This document shows positions 45,300 through 54,729 of a stretch of DNA of 64,000 bases, one piece after another (position 1 is the first letter of the stretch; every line of letters begins with the position of its first letter). This DNA is from an uncultured Draconibacterium sp. (GTDB lineage: Bacteria; Bacteroidota; Bacteroidia; Bacteroidales; Prolixibacteraceae). A program made the position numbers and the translations under genes. The stretch is from assembly GCF_963677565.1 (NCBI RefSeq), contig NZ_OY781982.1, positions 558,001 to 622,000 on the forward strand, read 5' to 3'. Under the pieces are notes generated by a model. That model had not been told where the DNA came from and ran no database searches. It worked only from the letters and a program-made list of their open reading frames with translations.

Positions 45300-46025
45300 T
45301 CAGATACGCAATTCTTCCATACGCTGGCTAAAAACCGAACGATAACTTTCCCCAATCGGTATAAATTTATCTTTTATCATTACCTGGGTTTTGTTGATGG
45401 CATTGATATGATCGAGGCCAACAATGTAAGACTTGTGCACTCTCGAAAAACGATCGGAAGGCAGGTTTTGCTGGAGTCTTTTTAATGAATTTAGCGTAAT
45501 AACCGGTTTGTTATTCCCTGAAGTATAAATTTTAATGTAGTCTTTTAATCCCTCGATGTATAAAATATTATTCAGCTTAATCAGAATGGTTTTATAGTCG
45601 GTTTTTACCAGGATTGTTTTATGGCCGGCATCCTGATGTTCCGGTTCCTGAACGAATTCAGGTCTTTTTACTTCCGATGCGCTACACTCGTAGGCTTTAT
45701 TCGCAGTTTTCAGAAAACGATCGAAGCTCAATGGTTTTAAAAGAAAGTCAAGTGCATTCAAATTATAACCTTCAACCGCCAACTCAGGTTTGTCGGATAC
45801 AAACACAAAAAGTGGTTTCTGATCGAGGCTTTTTATAAAATCGATACCTGAAACTTTTGATAAAACAGTATCAACAAATACAATATCTATTTTTTCTCTT
45901 CGCAGAATTTCGTATGCATCAAAAACCGATGAACAATATGATACCAAGTGAAAATAAGGTACCATATTTACCATCTCTCTTAACGGACTTTGCGCATGAG
46001 GTTTTTCAAGTATAATACAATTCAT
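45300..46025 (-). CDS. LytTR response regulator with degenerate receiver
   Basis: A 242-residue LytTR-family regulator. The receiver domain covers about 1-115, with phosphoacceptor Asp52 in IVFVDTVLSK, Ser77 and Lys97 in LLKPLS. The DNA-binding LytTR domain spans about 140-240 (ILYIEGLKDYIKIYT, then RFSRVHKSYIVGLDHI and IPIGESYR). The usual acidic pair at the first strand (DDE) is reduced to ILEKP, so magnesium binding may be impaired. The start is set at ATG 46025, which begins the first receiver strand; the frame runs on to 46121 without homology. No histidine kinase gene is adjacent. Confidence 0.87.
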   Translation of the reverse strand: MNCIILEKPHAQSPLREMVNMVPYFHLVSYCSSVFDAYEILRREKIDIVFVDTVLSKVSGIDFIKSLDQKPLFVFVSDKPELAVEGYNLNALDFLLKPLSFDRFLKTANKAYECSASEVKRPEFVQEPEHQDAGHKTILVKTDYKTILIKLNNILYIEGLKDYIKIYTSGNNKPVITLNSLKRLQQNLPSDRFSRVHKSYIVGLDHINAINKTQVMIKDKFIPIGESYRSVFSQRMEELRI

Positions 46026-46550
46026 TTCTCCAGTGGTTTTCAGTTTTTTGTTTGGCATTGCGACATTGAAAGTTTGGCAATGCAATTTATGAACTAATAC
46101 AGGCATTTTCCTATATACCACACCCCAAAAAAACTTAAGATGTTTTAACAGGTGTTAATCGTTATGTTATTCAGGCCAAAAACTTACTTCGAATGATTTC
46201 CGTTAGTGGAAAAAACAATCCGCCTGGGTAGGCGGATTGTGAACCAAACTGTTTCTAGTCTTCGGCCTCTGCCTGAAAACATTTATAATACAGGCAAGGT
46301 AATTTTCACCCTACCCTTTTTTCTAAAAAACTTAATTTTTCCCGGTTTCGATGATCAACGGCGTTACTTAAAACGGCAAAAGCACAAATCCTCTTCAATA
46401 AGAAGAAATGTACTTTTGCACAAGTAGAGTACTTTCGGTCTTATGTTCTACTTTTCTGTTTAACTAAACCTTTCTATGAAGTTTTTAAATGCTTATACTG
46501 GTATTACAAACCCAAGCTGAAATACCCTACTGCAAATACAAAATTTCTGT
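46026..46550. other. gene-free region between LytTR regulator and TonB transducer
   Basis: No credible gene. GCATTGC and GCAATGC face each other near 46050-46075 as a small inverted repeat in front of the regulator gene. A terminator lies at 46209-46240. The rest is A/T-rich without recognisable signal. Confidence 0.4.
46209..46240 (-). terminator. terminator of the ECF/FecR/TonB operon
   Basis: ACAATCCGCC and GGCGGATTGT form a 10-bp stem with a 6-base loop; on the minus strand a T6 tract follows. It lies 310 bases after the receptor stop, so the last transcript would have a long tail. Confidence 0.65.
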
Positions 46551-49202
46551 TCAAAAACTGAAATTGACAAAAAAGTTAAGTGTAATGTCCTGAGCTTTTA
46601 TGGGTGTTGTTTCAATAAAATTCTCGCCCTGGAAATCGAATTCACGAACAAATACTCCCAGGTAGTTTTCAGTATTAAAGGCATTTAACAGCGACAATCC
46701 GGGTTTGATATTTACCATTTTTATATTGAAATTATAATTAGCCGAAAGATCAACCCTAAAATAATCGGGCAAGCGTTTATAAACACGTGTTACGTTAAAA
46801 TCATCGTCTTTCTCTGTCGATTCAACATACGGATGCCCTGTGGTGTACTGCATAACGCCCGAAAAATTCCATCGCTTATACGACAGCATGTTGGTCCATT
46901 TTAATTCGTGCGTTTGATCAAATAATGCTGGGATATCGGCTCCATCATTAATCTCATCGAAGTTACGGATAGATTTACTCAATGAATAAGCTACCCAGCT
47001 ACTAAAATTTGCAGCCTGATATTTGGCTAAAAAATCAATCCCGTATGCTTTACCATCGCCGGCAATAAATAGACTCAAAGGCTCTTCACCTGGCTCTACC
47101 GAAAGTGTTTCACCTGGCGTTCTGTCGGGCGCTTTGAATAAATATTCTTGCAGGCCTTTCACACTTTTGTAGTACCCCTCAAGGTCAAAAAACAATTTGC
47201 CGGTCGTAATACTGGTACCTAAAATAAAATGATTGGAAGAAACCACCGGATTGCGATCACCATCAGCCAAAATCCAGAAATCGCGGTTGTAACCGTAAGT
47301 TTGTTCAGTAGCCGATTTATTCAAGAACTGGTAATATTTGCCAGTTGCAAGTTTTAACAGAACATTATCGTTTGCCTGATAATTAACAGCCAATCTGGGT
47401 TCGAAGTAGAACTTATTGGTCTCGTCGTAAAAATTGATACGAAAGCCGGGTTTTACCGCCCATTTTGTACTAAACGAGATTTTATCCTGTACAAATCCGG
47501 TATACAACATGGCCGATTTTTCCAGCTTACTGTATACCACATCTTCCTCAGCATCTTTGTAATAGTTAAAGGTGGTGTAACGCGATGCCAAACCAAACTC
47601 CAGTTTATTGGCCGAATTCAGGAAAACGGTATTCTTAAATGACAGAAAATAGTCGAGTAACTTATTCTCCTCGTTGGTGGCAATATGTTCTCGTTGATCA
47701 AGAACAGGAATTTGCTGATCGAGTGAATCGGAAAATGTGGTATTGTTATAATAATCGTTGTAATAACCGGAATGCCCCAGCTGCAGCTCGCTAAAATAAT
47801 TGGCTTTGTGTTGTGTTTTCCAGGTTATTCCAAATCCGTAATTACCCCATTTATTTATATCTTCTGTATTAATCTCAACATCATTGCGCTCCATTAAATT
47901 GGAACTGTTCAGATTATCTTTTGCACCGTAAACACTGAACGAAACAATATCTTTTTTGCTTGGCGTCCAGGTAAGTTTGGTATTAAAATCACTGAAATAG
48001 AATTCAGGTTCGATGGTATTATCGGCATCCGGCAAACGATTTCCCCGTCCTGTTTGTTTAGCCAAAATAGCATCGGCCAGCCAACTGGAATAAACATCGG
48101 AATATGCCCGGCGTCCGGCAGCTACCAACGAAAGTTTTTCAGAAATCGGGATCTCAGCAGTCAGGTTTCCGCTAATCATGTTTATACCACCATAAATCCG
48201 GGGTTTAGTTTTATCGCCACTTTTCCCGGTTATCTCTACAATACCCGAAACACGTTCGCCATAGCGCGAATCAAAACCTCCGCGGTAAACCTGAATATCT
48301 TTGATTACATTAGGATTAAGTGCGGAAAAAACGCCAAAAAAGTGATCGAGGTTATACAGCGTAAAACCATCAAAAGTTACCAGGTTCTGGTCTGCAGAAC
48401 TTCCCCTGATATTCAGCTGCGATGAGTTTTCCTGAGTGCTTATACCGGGCAAAAGTTGCAGGGTTTTAAACACATCTGGTTCGCCAAAATTCGGCAAATC
48501 GGTAAAACGTCGCGGATTAAATGTAACATGACCTGCATCGTTACTCACTTCCAGCATTTCAAGTTTATGCCCCGGGATATCAATGGTGGCAATATTTTGG
48601 AGTTTTTGTTGCAGTGCAAAGTTTAAAGAAGTGTTGCCCGAAGTAACTGTAATTAACGTATCCAAAGTTTGATAACCCAGGTAGCGCACCTGGAAAAGAC
48701 ATTCTTCATTTTCTTTCAGTTTCACGCTAAAAACACCATCAACAGTTGATGGAACAACCGCGTTTTTCTGACCAACAAACACGGTAGCATACGGCAAGCG
48801 CTCGCCCGATTCTCCATCAGAAATATACCCCGACACATGAATTTCAGAAGGTTCCTTCTTTTGTTCATCCTCTCCGGGTTTATAAATCAGCCAGGTATTG
48901 TATTTGAATTCAGCACGGTAGCCGGTTCCATCCAATATCCAGTTCAGCACAGTTGAAACACTGTCAGTTTCCAGGCTATCACTGATTAAAAACTGTTCCA
49001 GGTTTCCGGCATCAAAAGATATACGTATGTTGGTTTTGTTGGCCACCTCAAGCAATGCCGAGGAGACAGGTGTTTGATGGAAAGAAAATTTGAGTTGCTG
49101 AGCAGAGCTAAGAACAGGAAACAGCAACAAGAATAATACGACTAAAATATTAGGTAAACTATTTCTTTTCTGATATCGTAATTTTGTCGTTGTCAACTTC
49201 AT
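46551..49202 (-). CDS. TonB-dependent transducer with STN domain (FecA-like)
   Basis: An 883-residue outer-membrane receptor that combines uptake with signalling. Signal peptide at about 1-35, STN signalling domain at about 36-108 (FSFHQTPVSSALLEVANKTNIRIS), carboxypeptidase-like domain at about 120-205, plug at about 230-340 (TLQLLPGISTQENSSQLNIRG) and a barrel ending in FFVNFSF. The STN domain together with the FecR and ECF sigma genes directly upstream (overlap of 44 bases with fecR) makes this a trans-envelope signalling set in which ligand binding releases the sigma factor. The substrate is unknown; the set sits 2 kb from the mannan operon but is not part of it. Confidence 0.94.
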   Translation of the reverse strand: MKLTTTKLRYQKRNSLPNILVVLFLLLFPVLSSAQQLKFSFHQTPVSSALLEVANKTNIRISFDAGNLEQFLISDSLETDSVSTVLNWILDGTGYRAEFKYNTWLIYKPGEDEQKKEPSEIHVSGYISDGESGERLPYATVFVGQKNAVVPSTVDGVFSVKLKENEECLFQVRYLGYQTLDTLITVTSGNTSLNFALQQKLQNIATIDIPGHKLEMLEVSNDAGHVTFNPRRFTDLPNFGEPDVFKTLQLLPGISTQENSSQLNIRGSSADQNLVTFDGFTLYNLDHFFGVFSALNPNVIKDIQVYRGGFDSRYGERVSGIVEITGKSGDKTKPRIYGGINMISGNLTAEIPISEKLSLVAAGRRAYSDVYSSWLADAILAKQTGRGNRLPDADNTIEPEFYFSDFNTKLTWTPSKKDIVSFSVYGAKDNLNSSNLMERNDVEINTEDINKWGNYGFGITWKTQHKANYFSELQLGHSGYYNDYYNNTTFSDSLDQQIPVLDQREHIATNEENKLLDYFLSFKNTVFLNSANKLEFGLASRYTTFNYYKDAEEDVVYSKLEKSAMLYTGFVQDKISFSTKWAVKPGFRINFYDETNKFYFEPRLAVNYQANDNVLLKLATGKYYQFLNKSATEQTYGYNRDFWILADGDRNPVVSSNHFILGTSITTGKLFFDLEGYYKSVKGLQEYLFKAPDRTPGETLSVEPGEEPLSLFIAGDGKAYGIDFLAKYQAANFSSWVAYSLSKSIRNFDEINDGADIPALFDQTHELKWTNMLSYKRWNFSGVMQYTTGHPYVESTEKDDDFNVTRVYKRLPDYFRVDLSANYNFNIKMVNIKPGLSLLNAFNTENYLGVFVREFDFQGENFIETTPIKAQDITLNFFVNFSF

Positions 49203-50031
49203 ATTTTAGCTCCATCGGGATACACACAACATCTAAGGCTTCCTGAAGATATTTGTTGGAAAAGTCAATTGTGGCTTTACGTTCCTCGTTTCCATCGAAG
49301 AAAATCGTAACGTCGAATTGTCTTTCCAGCTCAGCAAAAATAGTGCTAAGCTTTGTCTCTTCAAAATGCAATATCCCCTCTTTCCACGATGCAGTGTTTT
49401 CTATCGACTCTGAAGTTGATTTTTGTAGCTCCTCTTCATCCAAACGAACCATTTCTCCGGGAGTAATTATCTGTTCGCTATCCTGGTGCCGAACACGCAC
49501 TTTCCCTCTCAAACAGCTCACCCAGAATTCGTTACCCCTTGAAAATACGTTCAGTTGTGTTCCCAAAATTTCAACCTCGCCGTTTTTTGTTTCAATCACA
49601 AACTCATTTCCTTTCTGAACATCAAAAAAGGCCTCGCCTGTGAGTGTAAGGTAGCGTTTATCGGTAAAGTTTCGTTTGTTCCATTTTAGTTTCGATGCCG
49701 AATTCAGAATCACCTCCGATCCGTCGGGTAAAGTAATTTCCTGCTGCTCGGCGTTGGCTGTTTTAACTTGCTGGGCAAACAACAGCCCCGGAACCACTCT
49801 TACGGTTAGCAATATTAAAACTACTGCTGCGGCAACCTGCAGGTAACGTATAATCGGAAGCGTGCGCGTTGGCGTGTCCTCCTCCATTTTATCAAGAAGT
49901 TCGTTTAAAATGTCTTCCTGTGGTCTACCCTTGGGCGGAACAAAACCACTGGCCACATTCAGGATCTTATCCTCCGAACTCATTTTTTTGAATTCTTCGT
50001 GTGTTATTTTATTTCCGTTCTCGGTAGTCAT
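49159..50031 (-). CDS. FecR-family anti-sigma factor
   Basis: A 290-residue inner-membrane regulator: a short cytoplasmic helical domain (1-60), one transmembrane helix at about 64-86 (LQVAAAVVLILLTVRVVPGLLF), the periplasmic FecR domain at about 95-195 (EITLPDGSEVILNSASKLKW, LTLTGEAFFDV) and a C-terminal DUF4974-type domain at about 215-288 (WKEGILHFEETKLSTIFAELER). It should hold the ECF sigma factor encoded 4 bases upstream and receive the signal from the STN domain of the receptor. Confidence 0.95.
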   Translation of the reverse strand: MTTENGNKITHEEFKKMSSEDKILNVASGFVPPKGRPQEDILNELLDKMEEDTPTRTLPIIRYLQVAAAVVLILLTVRVVPGLLFAQQVKTANAEQQEITLPDGSEVILNSASKLKWNKRNFTDKRYLTLTGEAFFDVQKGNEFVIETKNGEVEILGTQLNVFSRGNEFWVSCLRGKVRVRHQDSEQIITPGEMVRLDEEELQKSTSESIENTASWKEGILHFEETKLSTIFAELERQFDVTIFFDGNEERKATIDFSNKYLQEALDVVCIPMELKYEVDNDKITISEKK

Positions 50032-50035
50032 TTTT

Positions 50036-50536
50036 CTAGAATTTGTGTTTTATCGTTTTTTTCAAATCGGTTAAGGCATTTTTCATTCGTTTCTCAACAG
50101 CTTTTACGCTTATCCCCAGGTTATCTGCTATTTCGTTGTAAGTATATCCGTCAATTCTGTTCATTAAAAATACGGTCCTGTTCTTTTCTGTCAACCGTGC
50201 AATTTCGTTCTGTAGTTTTGTATTAAATTCTTTCAGTTCAAGTTCAAATTCGGGCGACACATCCCACTGGTTTCGGTCGTAGTTATTCGCAAACTCGTAA
50301 ACCACCTGCTGATGCTCGAACCTGTTTTTGCACAAATTATTGGCAATGGTGTACAACAACGACTTTATGGTACTTTGCCTAATTTCACGGCGCTTTTCCC
50401 ACACTTTCGCAAATGTGTCCTGCGCAATATCTTCGGCCACCTCAATATCTCCAACCTTATAATAAACGTAGTTCTTTATCGGCTGGAACATTTCGTTAAA
50501 CAAGTTTATAAATTCTCTTTTCTCTATACCCGGCAT
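50036..50536 (-). CDS. ECF RNA polymerase sigma factor
   Basis: A 166-residue ECF sigma factor of the Bacteroidota FecI-like type: region 2 at about 12-80 (EVAEDIAQDTFAKVWEKRREI, LLYTIANNLCKNRF) and region 4 at about 110-160 with the helix-turn-helix EIADNLGISVKAVEKRM. First gene of the sigma/FecR/receptor operon. A 9-bp inverted repeat (CATCTGTTT...AAACAGATG) lies 42-79 bases upstream of its start and might be part of its control. Confidence 0.95.
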   Translation of the reverse strand: MPGIEKREFINLFNEMFQPIKNYVYYKVGDIEVAEDIAQDTFAKVWEKRREIRQSTIKSLLYTIANNLCKNRFEHQQVVYEFANNYDRNQWDVSPEFELELKEFNTKLQNEIARLTEKNRTVFLMNRIDGYTYNEIADNLGISVKAVEKRMKNALTDLKKTIKHKF

Positions 50537-50577
50537 AGAAACAGTTTCTGTAAATCGAACTTAATTTAATCAATTTT

Positions 50578-50615
50578 CATCTGTTTACAATTGTTTATTT
50601 TTACGGAAACAGATG
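50578..50615. promoter_or_regulatory. inverted repeat upstream of the ECF sigma gene
   Basis: CATCTGTTT (50578-50586) and AAACAGATG (50607-50615) are 9-bp perfect arms 20 bases apart, between the FKBP stop and the ECF start. It may be a regulator site or a weak terminator of the FKBP gene. Confidence 0.45.
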
Positions 50616-50675
50616 AACTCATCCCGATAAACTGGGATTCGTTACACATATAATACAGCTTTGCTGATTTTTACC

Positions 50676-51194
50676 CTACTCGGTGCTGCCGGAGACTGAT
50701 TTTATTTCGTGCATTTCAATAGCGAAAACAAGTGTTTGGTATTCGCCAATGCTGCCATAACCGTATGAACCGTAAGCAAGATCGGAAGGTATAATAAATT
50801 GCATTTGGCTGCCTGCATTCATCACCGAAAGTGCATTTGTAAATCCCGTTATCAGCGATTGTTCGCCATAAACAAATTCCCAAATACCATCGGTAGCCCA
50901 ATCATCCGACGAGTCAAACAATGTACCGTCAGCAAAATACCCGTTATAATTTATTGATATTGTATCTCCGTCAACCGGACACGCTCCCATTCCTTCTTCA
51001 ACCACAATATAATAAACTCCCAGCGCTGTTGTATCAATATCATAGCCTTGAGCAACCAGGCTGTTCAGCAATTCATCGAGCTCCAACATTTCATCGGTAT
51101 AAGTCCGGTCTTCCGTATCAACATCAATACACGATGTGATTAAAACAAGAATAAAAGAAAGGGCGAAGAGCAATCCTAAAGTAAATTTTTTCAT
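50676..51194 (-). CDS. FKBP-type peptidyl-prolyl isomerase lipoprotein
   Basis: A 172-residue lipoprotein (Cys22 after LVLITS) with an FKBP domain at about 75-165: ISINYNGYFADGTLFDSS, then LITGFTNALSVMNAGSQMQFIIPSDLAYG and YQTLVFAIEM. The usual VIPG is LITG here but the other pocket positions are present. It should speed proline isomerisation in periplasmic proteins. It lies 140 bases before the ECF gene and 217 bases after the sulfatase, with a terminator on the latter side, so it is its own unit. Confidence 0.93.
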   Translation of the reverse strand: MKKFTLGLLFALSFILVLITSCIDVDTEDRTYTDEMLELDELLNSLVAQGYDIDTTALGVYYIVVEEGMGACPVDGDTISINYNGYFADGTLFDSSDDWATDGIWEFVYGEQSLITGFTNALSVMNAGSQMQFIIPSDLAYGSYGYGSIGEYQTLVFAIEMHEIKSVSGSTE

Positions 51195-51232
51195 GTTTCA
51201 AATATTAGTATTCATACTTTTCTGATACAAAA

Positions 51233-51256
51233 CAACCCGCCTCTTCAGGCGGGTTG
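51233..51256 (-). terminator. terminator of the mannan operon
   Basis: CAACCCGCCT and AGGCGGGTTG form a perfect 10-bp stem with a 4-base loop; on the minus strand TTTTGT follows. It lies 155 bases after the last sulfatase stop. Confidence 0.7.
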
Positions 51257-51410
51257 CCACTAACTGTTTCCGTTTTTTACCATTAAAACCTCAAAATTGA
51301 TTACAACTTTATGTGGCAATCGATTATTATACAGGTTTGGCGGAGGATACCCTAAAATGAAATTGATTTTTGATTGGAAAGTTGAATAAAAGCATTTATT
51401 ACTATGATGT

Positions 51411-52961
51411 TTATTTCAATTCCAATGCCTCTACTTCTGAATTTAGGTCTCCTACAATTTCCTTGAAATCCATAATCATCTCATCCAACTTGTCAGGATT
51501 ACTTTTTGCCAGATTCGTTTGCTGACCAATATCATCATTCAGATTATATAGCTGGAACTCCGGAGAGTTTCCTAGTTCGATATTTACCTGCGCTGCAACT
51601 GCCGGCCCTGTGTATGGCGGAATAATCAACCAATTATCTTTTCGTAATGCGGTACGTGAAGATGCTTCTAATACTAGTTCTTTTCGTCCTTCGTCTGATT
51701 TTCCCATCAACACATCCAATAAGTCCTGGCTATCGGTTGAATTAACTTCAGCACCTGTTAGTTTTGCCAAAGAAGCCAAAATATCTAACTGACTTACCAA
51801 TGCTTCCGATTTTTTAGGTTCGATTTTTCCTTTCCAATAAGTAATAAACGGAACACGTGTTCCGGCTTCAAACAAACTGTATTTACCACCTCTTAACCCT
51901 CCGTTTTGATCATGATTACCAATCCGCTCAACGGCATTGTCGTAATAACCATCGTTAAGTACAGGGCCGTTATCACTGGAGAAAATAATAAGTGTATTTT
52001 CAAGAACTCCTTCATCTTCCAGCGTTTTTATAAATTCGCCAATACACCAGTCGGCTTCAACAATCACATCGCCACGCGGTCCCAAGTCAGTTTTTCCGAC
52101 AAACCTTGGATTTGGAGTACGTGGAACGTGTGGTTGTTGCAAAGCGTAATACAAAAAGAAGGGTTCACTTTTATGTTGCTTTACGTAATTCTGTGCTTTT
52201 TGCAGGAAATGGTCTGCCATATCTACATCGCTCCATTTGGCCTTTTCGCCACCTTTCATAAAACCAATACGCGGAATTCCATTTACTATTGAATTATTGT
52301 GTCCGTGATGCCATCGCATAGTCAGCAACTCAGGATTAGCTTTCCCTGTTGGCTCTCCTTCAAAATTGTTTTGATAATCGATCTCGATCGGATCATTTGG
52401 ATCGAGTCCGTCAACCAAACCATTTTCAAGATATACTGTAGGAACTCGATCTTGCGTGGCTGCCATGATGTAGGAATAGTCGAAACCAATTTCGTTTGGC
52501 CCCGGCGATACTTGCTCGTTCCAGTTAACCTGCCCCGCTCCCAAGCCGAGGTGCCACTTCCCTACAACACCCGTATAATATCCCTGTTCTTTTAACATTT
52601 TTGGAATGGTAATCTGCGCTGTATCAATGATCAGCGGTGCAGTACCCGGTAAAATCTTTGCATCTTTGTTTCGCCACGGGTAAACTCCGGTTAACAATGC
52701 GTAACGACTTGGTGTGCAGGTTGCCGACGATGCATGGCCATCGGTGAACATTACACCTTCGTTGGCCAAACGATCAATGTTTGGCGTTTGAATCTCGGTA
52801 GCCCCATAAGCACTCACATCGCCATACCCCAAATCATCAAGGTAAATGATCACAATGTTTGGCTGTGCAGATGTGGAAGAAGCTTGATCTTCCTTTAAAT
52901 TACATGAACTGAAAAATACAGAAAGAATCAGAAATGACAGAATTGTACGATACGATCTCAT
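51411..52961 (-). CDS. S1 family sulfatase lipoprotein
   Basis: A 516-residue formylglycine-dependent sulfatase on the cell envelope (lipobox Cys20). The maturation motif CTPSR begins at Cys82, which would be oxidised to formylglycine by an enzyme encoded elsewhere. Metal ligands Asp42/Asp43 are in IYLDDLGYGD, and Lys135/His137 are in GKWHLG; the SSDNGP near residue 340 supplies further ligands. It is the last gene of the minus-strand mannan operon (gap 92 bases to the second sulfatase). It should remove sulfate esters from the glycan; which position is attacked cannot be predicted. Confidence 0.95.
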   Translation of the reverse strand: MRSYRTILSFLILSVFFSSCNLKEDQASSTSAQPNIVIIYLDDLGYGDVSAYGATEIQTPNIDRLANEGVMFTDGHASSATCTPSRYALLTGVYPWRNKDAKILPGTAPLIIDTAQITIPKMLKEQGYYTGVVGKWHLGLGAGQVNWNEQVSPGPNEIGFDYSYIMAATQDRVPTVYLENGLVDGLDPNDPIEIDYQNNFEGEPTGKANPELLTMRWHHGHNNSIVNGIPRIGFMKGGEKAKWSDVDMADHFLQKAQNYVKQHKSEPFFLYYALQQPHVPRTPNPRFVGKTDLGPRGDVIVEADWCIGEFIKTLEDEGVLENTLIIFSSDNGPVLNDGYYDNAVERIGNHDQNGGLRGGKYSLFEAGTRVPFITYWKGKIEPKKSEALVSQLDILASLAKLTGAEVNSTDSQDLLDVLMGKSDEGRKELVLEASSRTALRKDNWLIIPPYTGPAVAAQVNIELGNSPEFQLYNLNDDIGQQTNLAKSNPDKLDEMIMDFKEIVGDLNSEVEALELK

Positions 52962-53053
52962 AATGGAATAGTTAGTTTTACGTTGATCACAAACTTAAGA
53001 ACAATATTTTTGAACGTCACTGACTAATGGCACATTTTGAACGTACTAACTCA

Positions 53054-54670
53054 TTATTCTTTCGACGGAAATATCCGCTTATATTCCTGCTTCCATACAG
53101 CAACCATTTCGTCAACCTTTTCGGGCATTTCGCTGGCCAGGTTTTTGGTTTCGGTTCGATCGACAGCCATATCAAACAACTCCCAGTCCCCATTACTCAA
53201 TGCCGATATCTTCCAGTCGCCAATGCGCAAAGCTTTGCCTCCTTCGTGTTCCCAGAAAAGCGTACCGTGTGTTGATGTAATTTCTTCGTTTAAAAGCGGA
53301 ATAATGGAATTGCCTTCAAGCGGAGTTGTTTCCAAACCGTTCACAATTAAGGGGTAATTGGCTTCTGCCAGTTCCAAACAGGTTGGCAAAATATCTATAA
53401 CATGGCCGACTCCCTGGTTAATCGTATTCTCTTTCCCTTTTAAACCATCCGGCCAGTGAACAATAAACGGCGTGCAGTTTCCGCCTTCATAAGATTCCTT
53501 TTTCCAGTAACGAAAAGGTGCATTAATGGCACCCGCCCAGGCATCTCCCAAGTATCCCCAGGTCAGTTCACCTCCGGGACGATCAAAATCTCCATACACA
53601 ATTTCTTCACCTTCACGATTATGTCCGGGACGATCGAAACCGGGTGGATAACCGCGCTCAGGCGATGCTCCGTTATCAGCAAGAAATAGAATAACAGTAT
53701 TATCGTACTCACCTGTTTCCTTTAGTTTTTGAATAAGGCGACCAATTCCCTGATCCAAACGATCAACCATTGCAGCGTGAGCTTCCATGTGTTTGGCTTC
53801 CCACTCTTTTCGCCCGCAGTCGGCCCACAATTTTCCCGATTCGTTTTTAGCCAACGGAGCATTTGCCGGATCTACAATTCCTTGTTCGATCAGTCCATGG
53901 TAACGTTTTTCGCGCAGAACATCCCAGCCTTCATCATAAACTCCTTTGTATTTGGCAATGTCTTCGGGCAACGCGTGCAATGGCCAGTGCGGCGCCGTGT
54001 GTGCTACGTATAAAAAGAATGGTTTATCATCGTTACTAAACTCATCAACCATGTCAATAGACTTGTCCGTAACAAAATCAGTCATATAAAAATCATCCGG
54101 CACTTCTTTAATGGCTACTTCGTTATGCACCAGACTAAATGGATCGAAATAATCGACTACGCCCCAAATTACTCCCCAGTGTTCCTCAAAACCACGGTTT
54201 GAAGGATACGTTTCCAGCGGTGCAAAAATACTGCTGTCTTTTCGGTGAGAAAGCCACAACAATTGTTCTTCATGATTAGGCAATCCTTTGGTTTGCGAAA
54301 GATGCCACTTCCCGGCCATTCCAGTGTGGTAACCGTTTTCTTTCAACACTTCAGCTATCGTGGCAGCATTTCTCGAAAGTGTTTGTCCGTTAAGATTTAG
54401 CCCCACCTGGTGCGGATATTTTCCGGTTAGCAACGAAGCCCGAGTAGGACAACACCGTGCCGCATTATAAAACTGCGAAAAACGAACTCCGTTTGCTGCC
54501 AAACCATCAAGATTGGGTGTTTGAATTTCACCACCGTAACAACCAATATCGGAGTACCCCAGATCGTCAGCCATTATGATAACGATATTGGGCTTGCCCG
54601 ACTTTTCGTCAGATTTACATCCGGAGAATAGTACCAAAAACAGTAAGAAGAGACAGATAATTTTATTCAT
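53054..54670 (-). CDS. S1 family sulfatase lipoprotein
   Basis: A second formylglycine sulfatase of 538 residues, only distantly similar to its neighbour. Lipobox Cys18; metal ligands Asp35/Asp36 in MADDLGYSD; active-site motif CCPTR with Cys73 as the likely formylglycine, and Lys121/His123 in GKWHLS. The ARCCPTRASLLTG form and the long insert with GRKEWEAKHMEAHAAMV (about residues 285-305) resemble the subfamily I know as S1_4, but this was not verified. The different subfamily suggests a different sulfate position on the same glycan. Gap of 59 bases to the GH125 gene. Confidence 0.95.
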   Translation of the reverse strand: MNKIICLFLLFLVLFSGCKSDEKSGKPNIVIIMADDLGYSDIGCYGGEIQTPNLDGLAANGVRFSQFYNAARCCPTRASLLTGKYPHQVGLNLNGQTLSRNAATIAEVLKENGYHTGMAGKWHLSQTKGLPNHEEQLLWLSHRKDSSIFAPLETYPSNRGFEEHWGVIWGVVDYFDPFSLVHNEVAIKEVPDDFYMTDFVTDKSIDMVDEFSNDDKPFFLYVAHTAPHWPLHALPEDIAKYKGVYDEGWDVLREKRYHGLIEQGIVDPANAPLAKNESGKLWADCGRKEWEAKHMEAHAAMVDRLDQGIGRLIQKLKETGEYDNTVILFLADNGASPERGYPPGFDRPGHNREGEEIVYGDFDRPGGELTWGYLGDAWAGAINAPFRYWKKESYEGGNCTPFIVHWPDGLKGKENTINQGVGHVIDILPTCLELAEANYPLIVNGLETTPLEGNSIIPLLNEEITSTHGTLFWEHEGGKALRIGDWKISALSNGDWELFDMAVDRTETKNLASEMPEKVDEMVAVWKQEYKRIFPSKE

Positions 54671-54729
54671 ATTTCTATTTCAGCAGTTAGAGAATTTTGT
54701 CCTCTAACTGCTGTTTTTTGTGAGGATAA

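Noticed and set aside
46206..46427. 73-codon plus-strand open frame
   Set aside because: It begins inside the terminator hairpin, has no signal or family likeness and no promoter.
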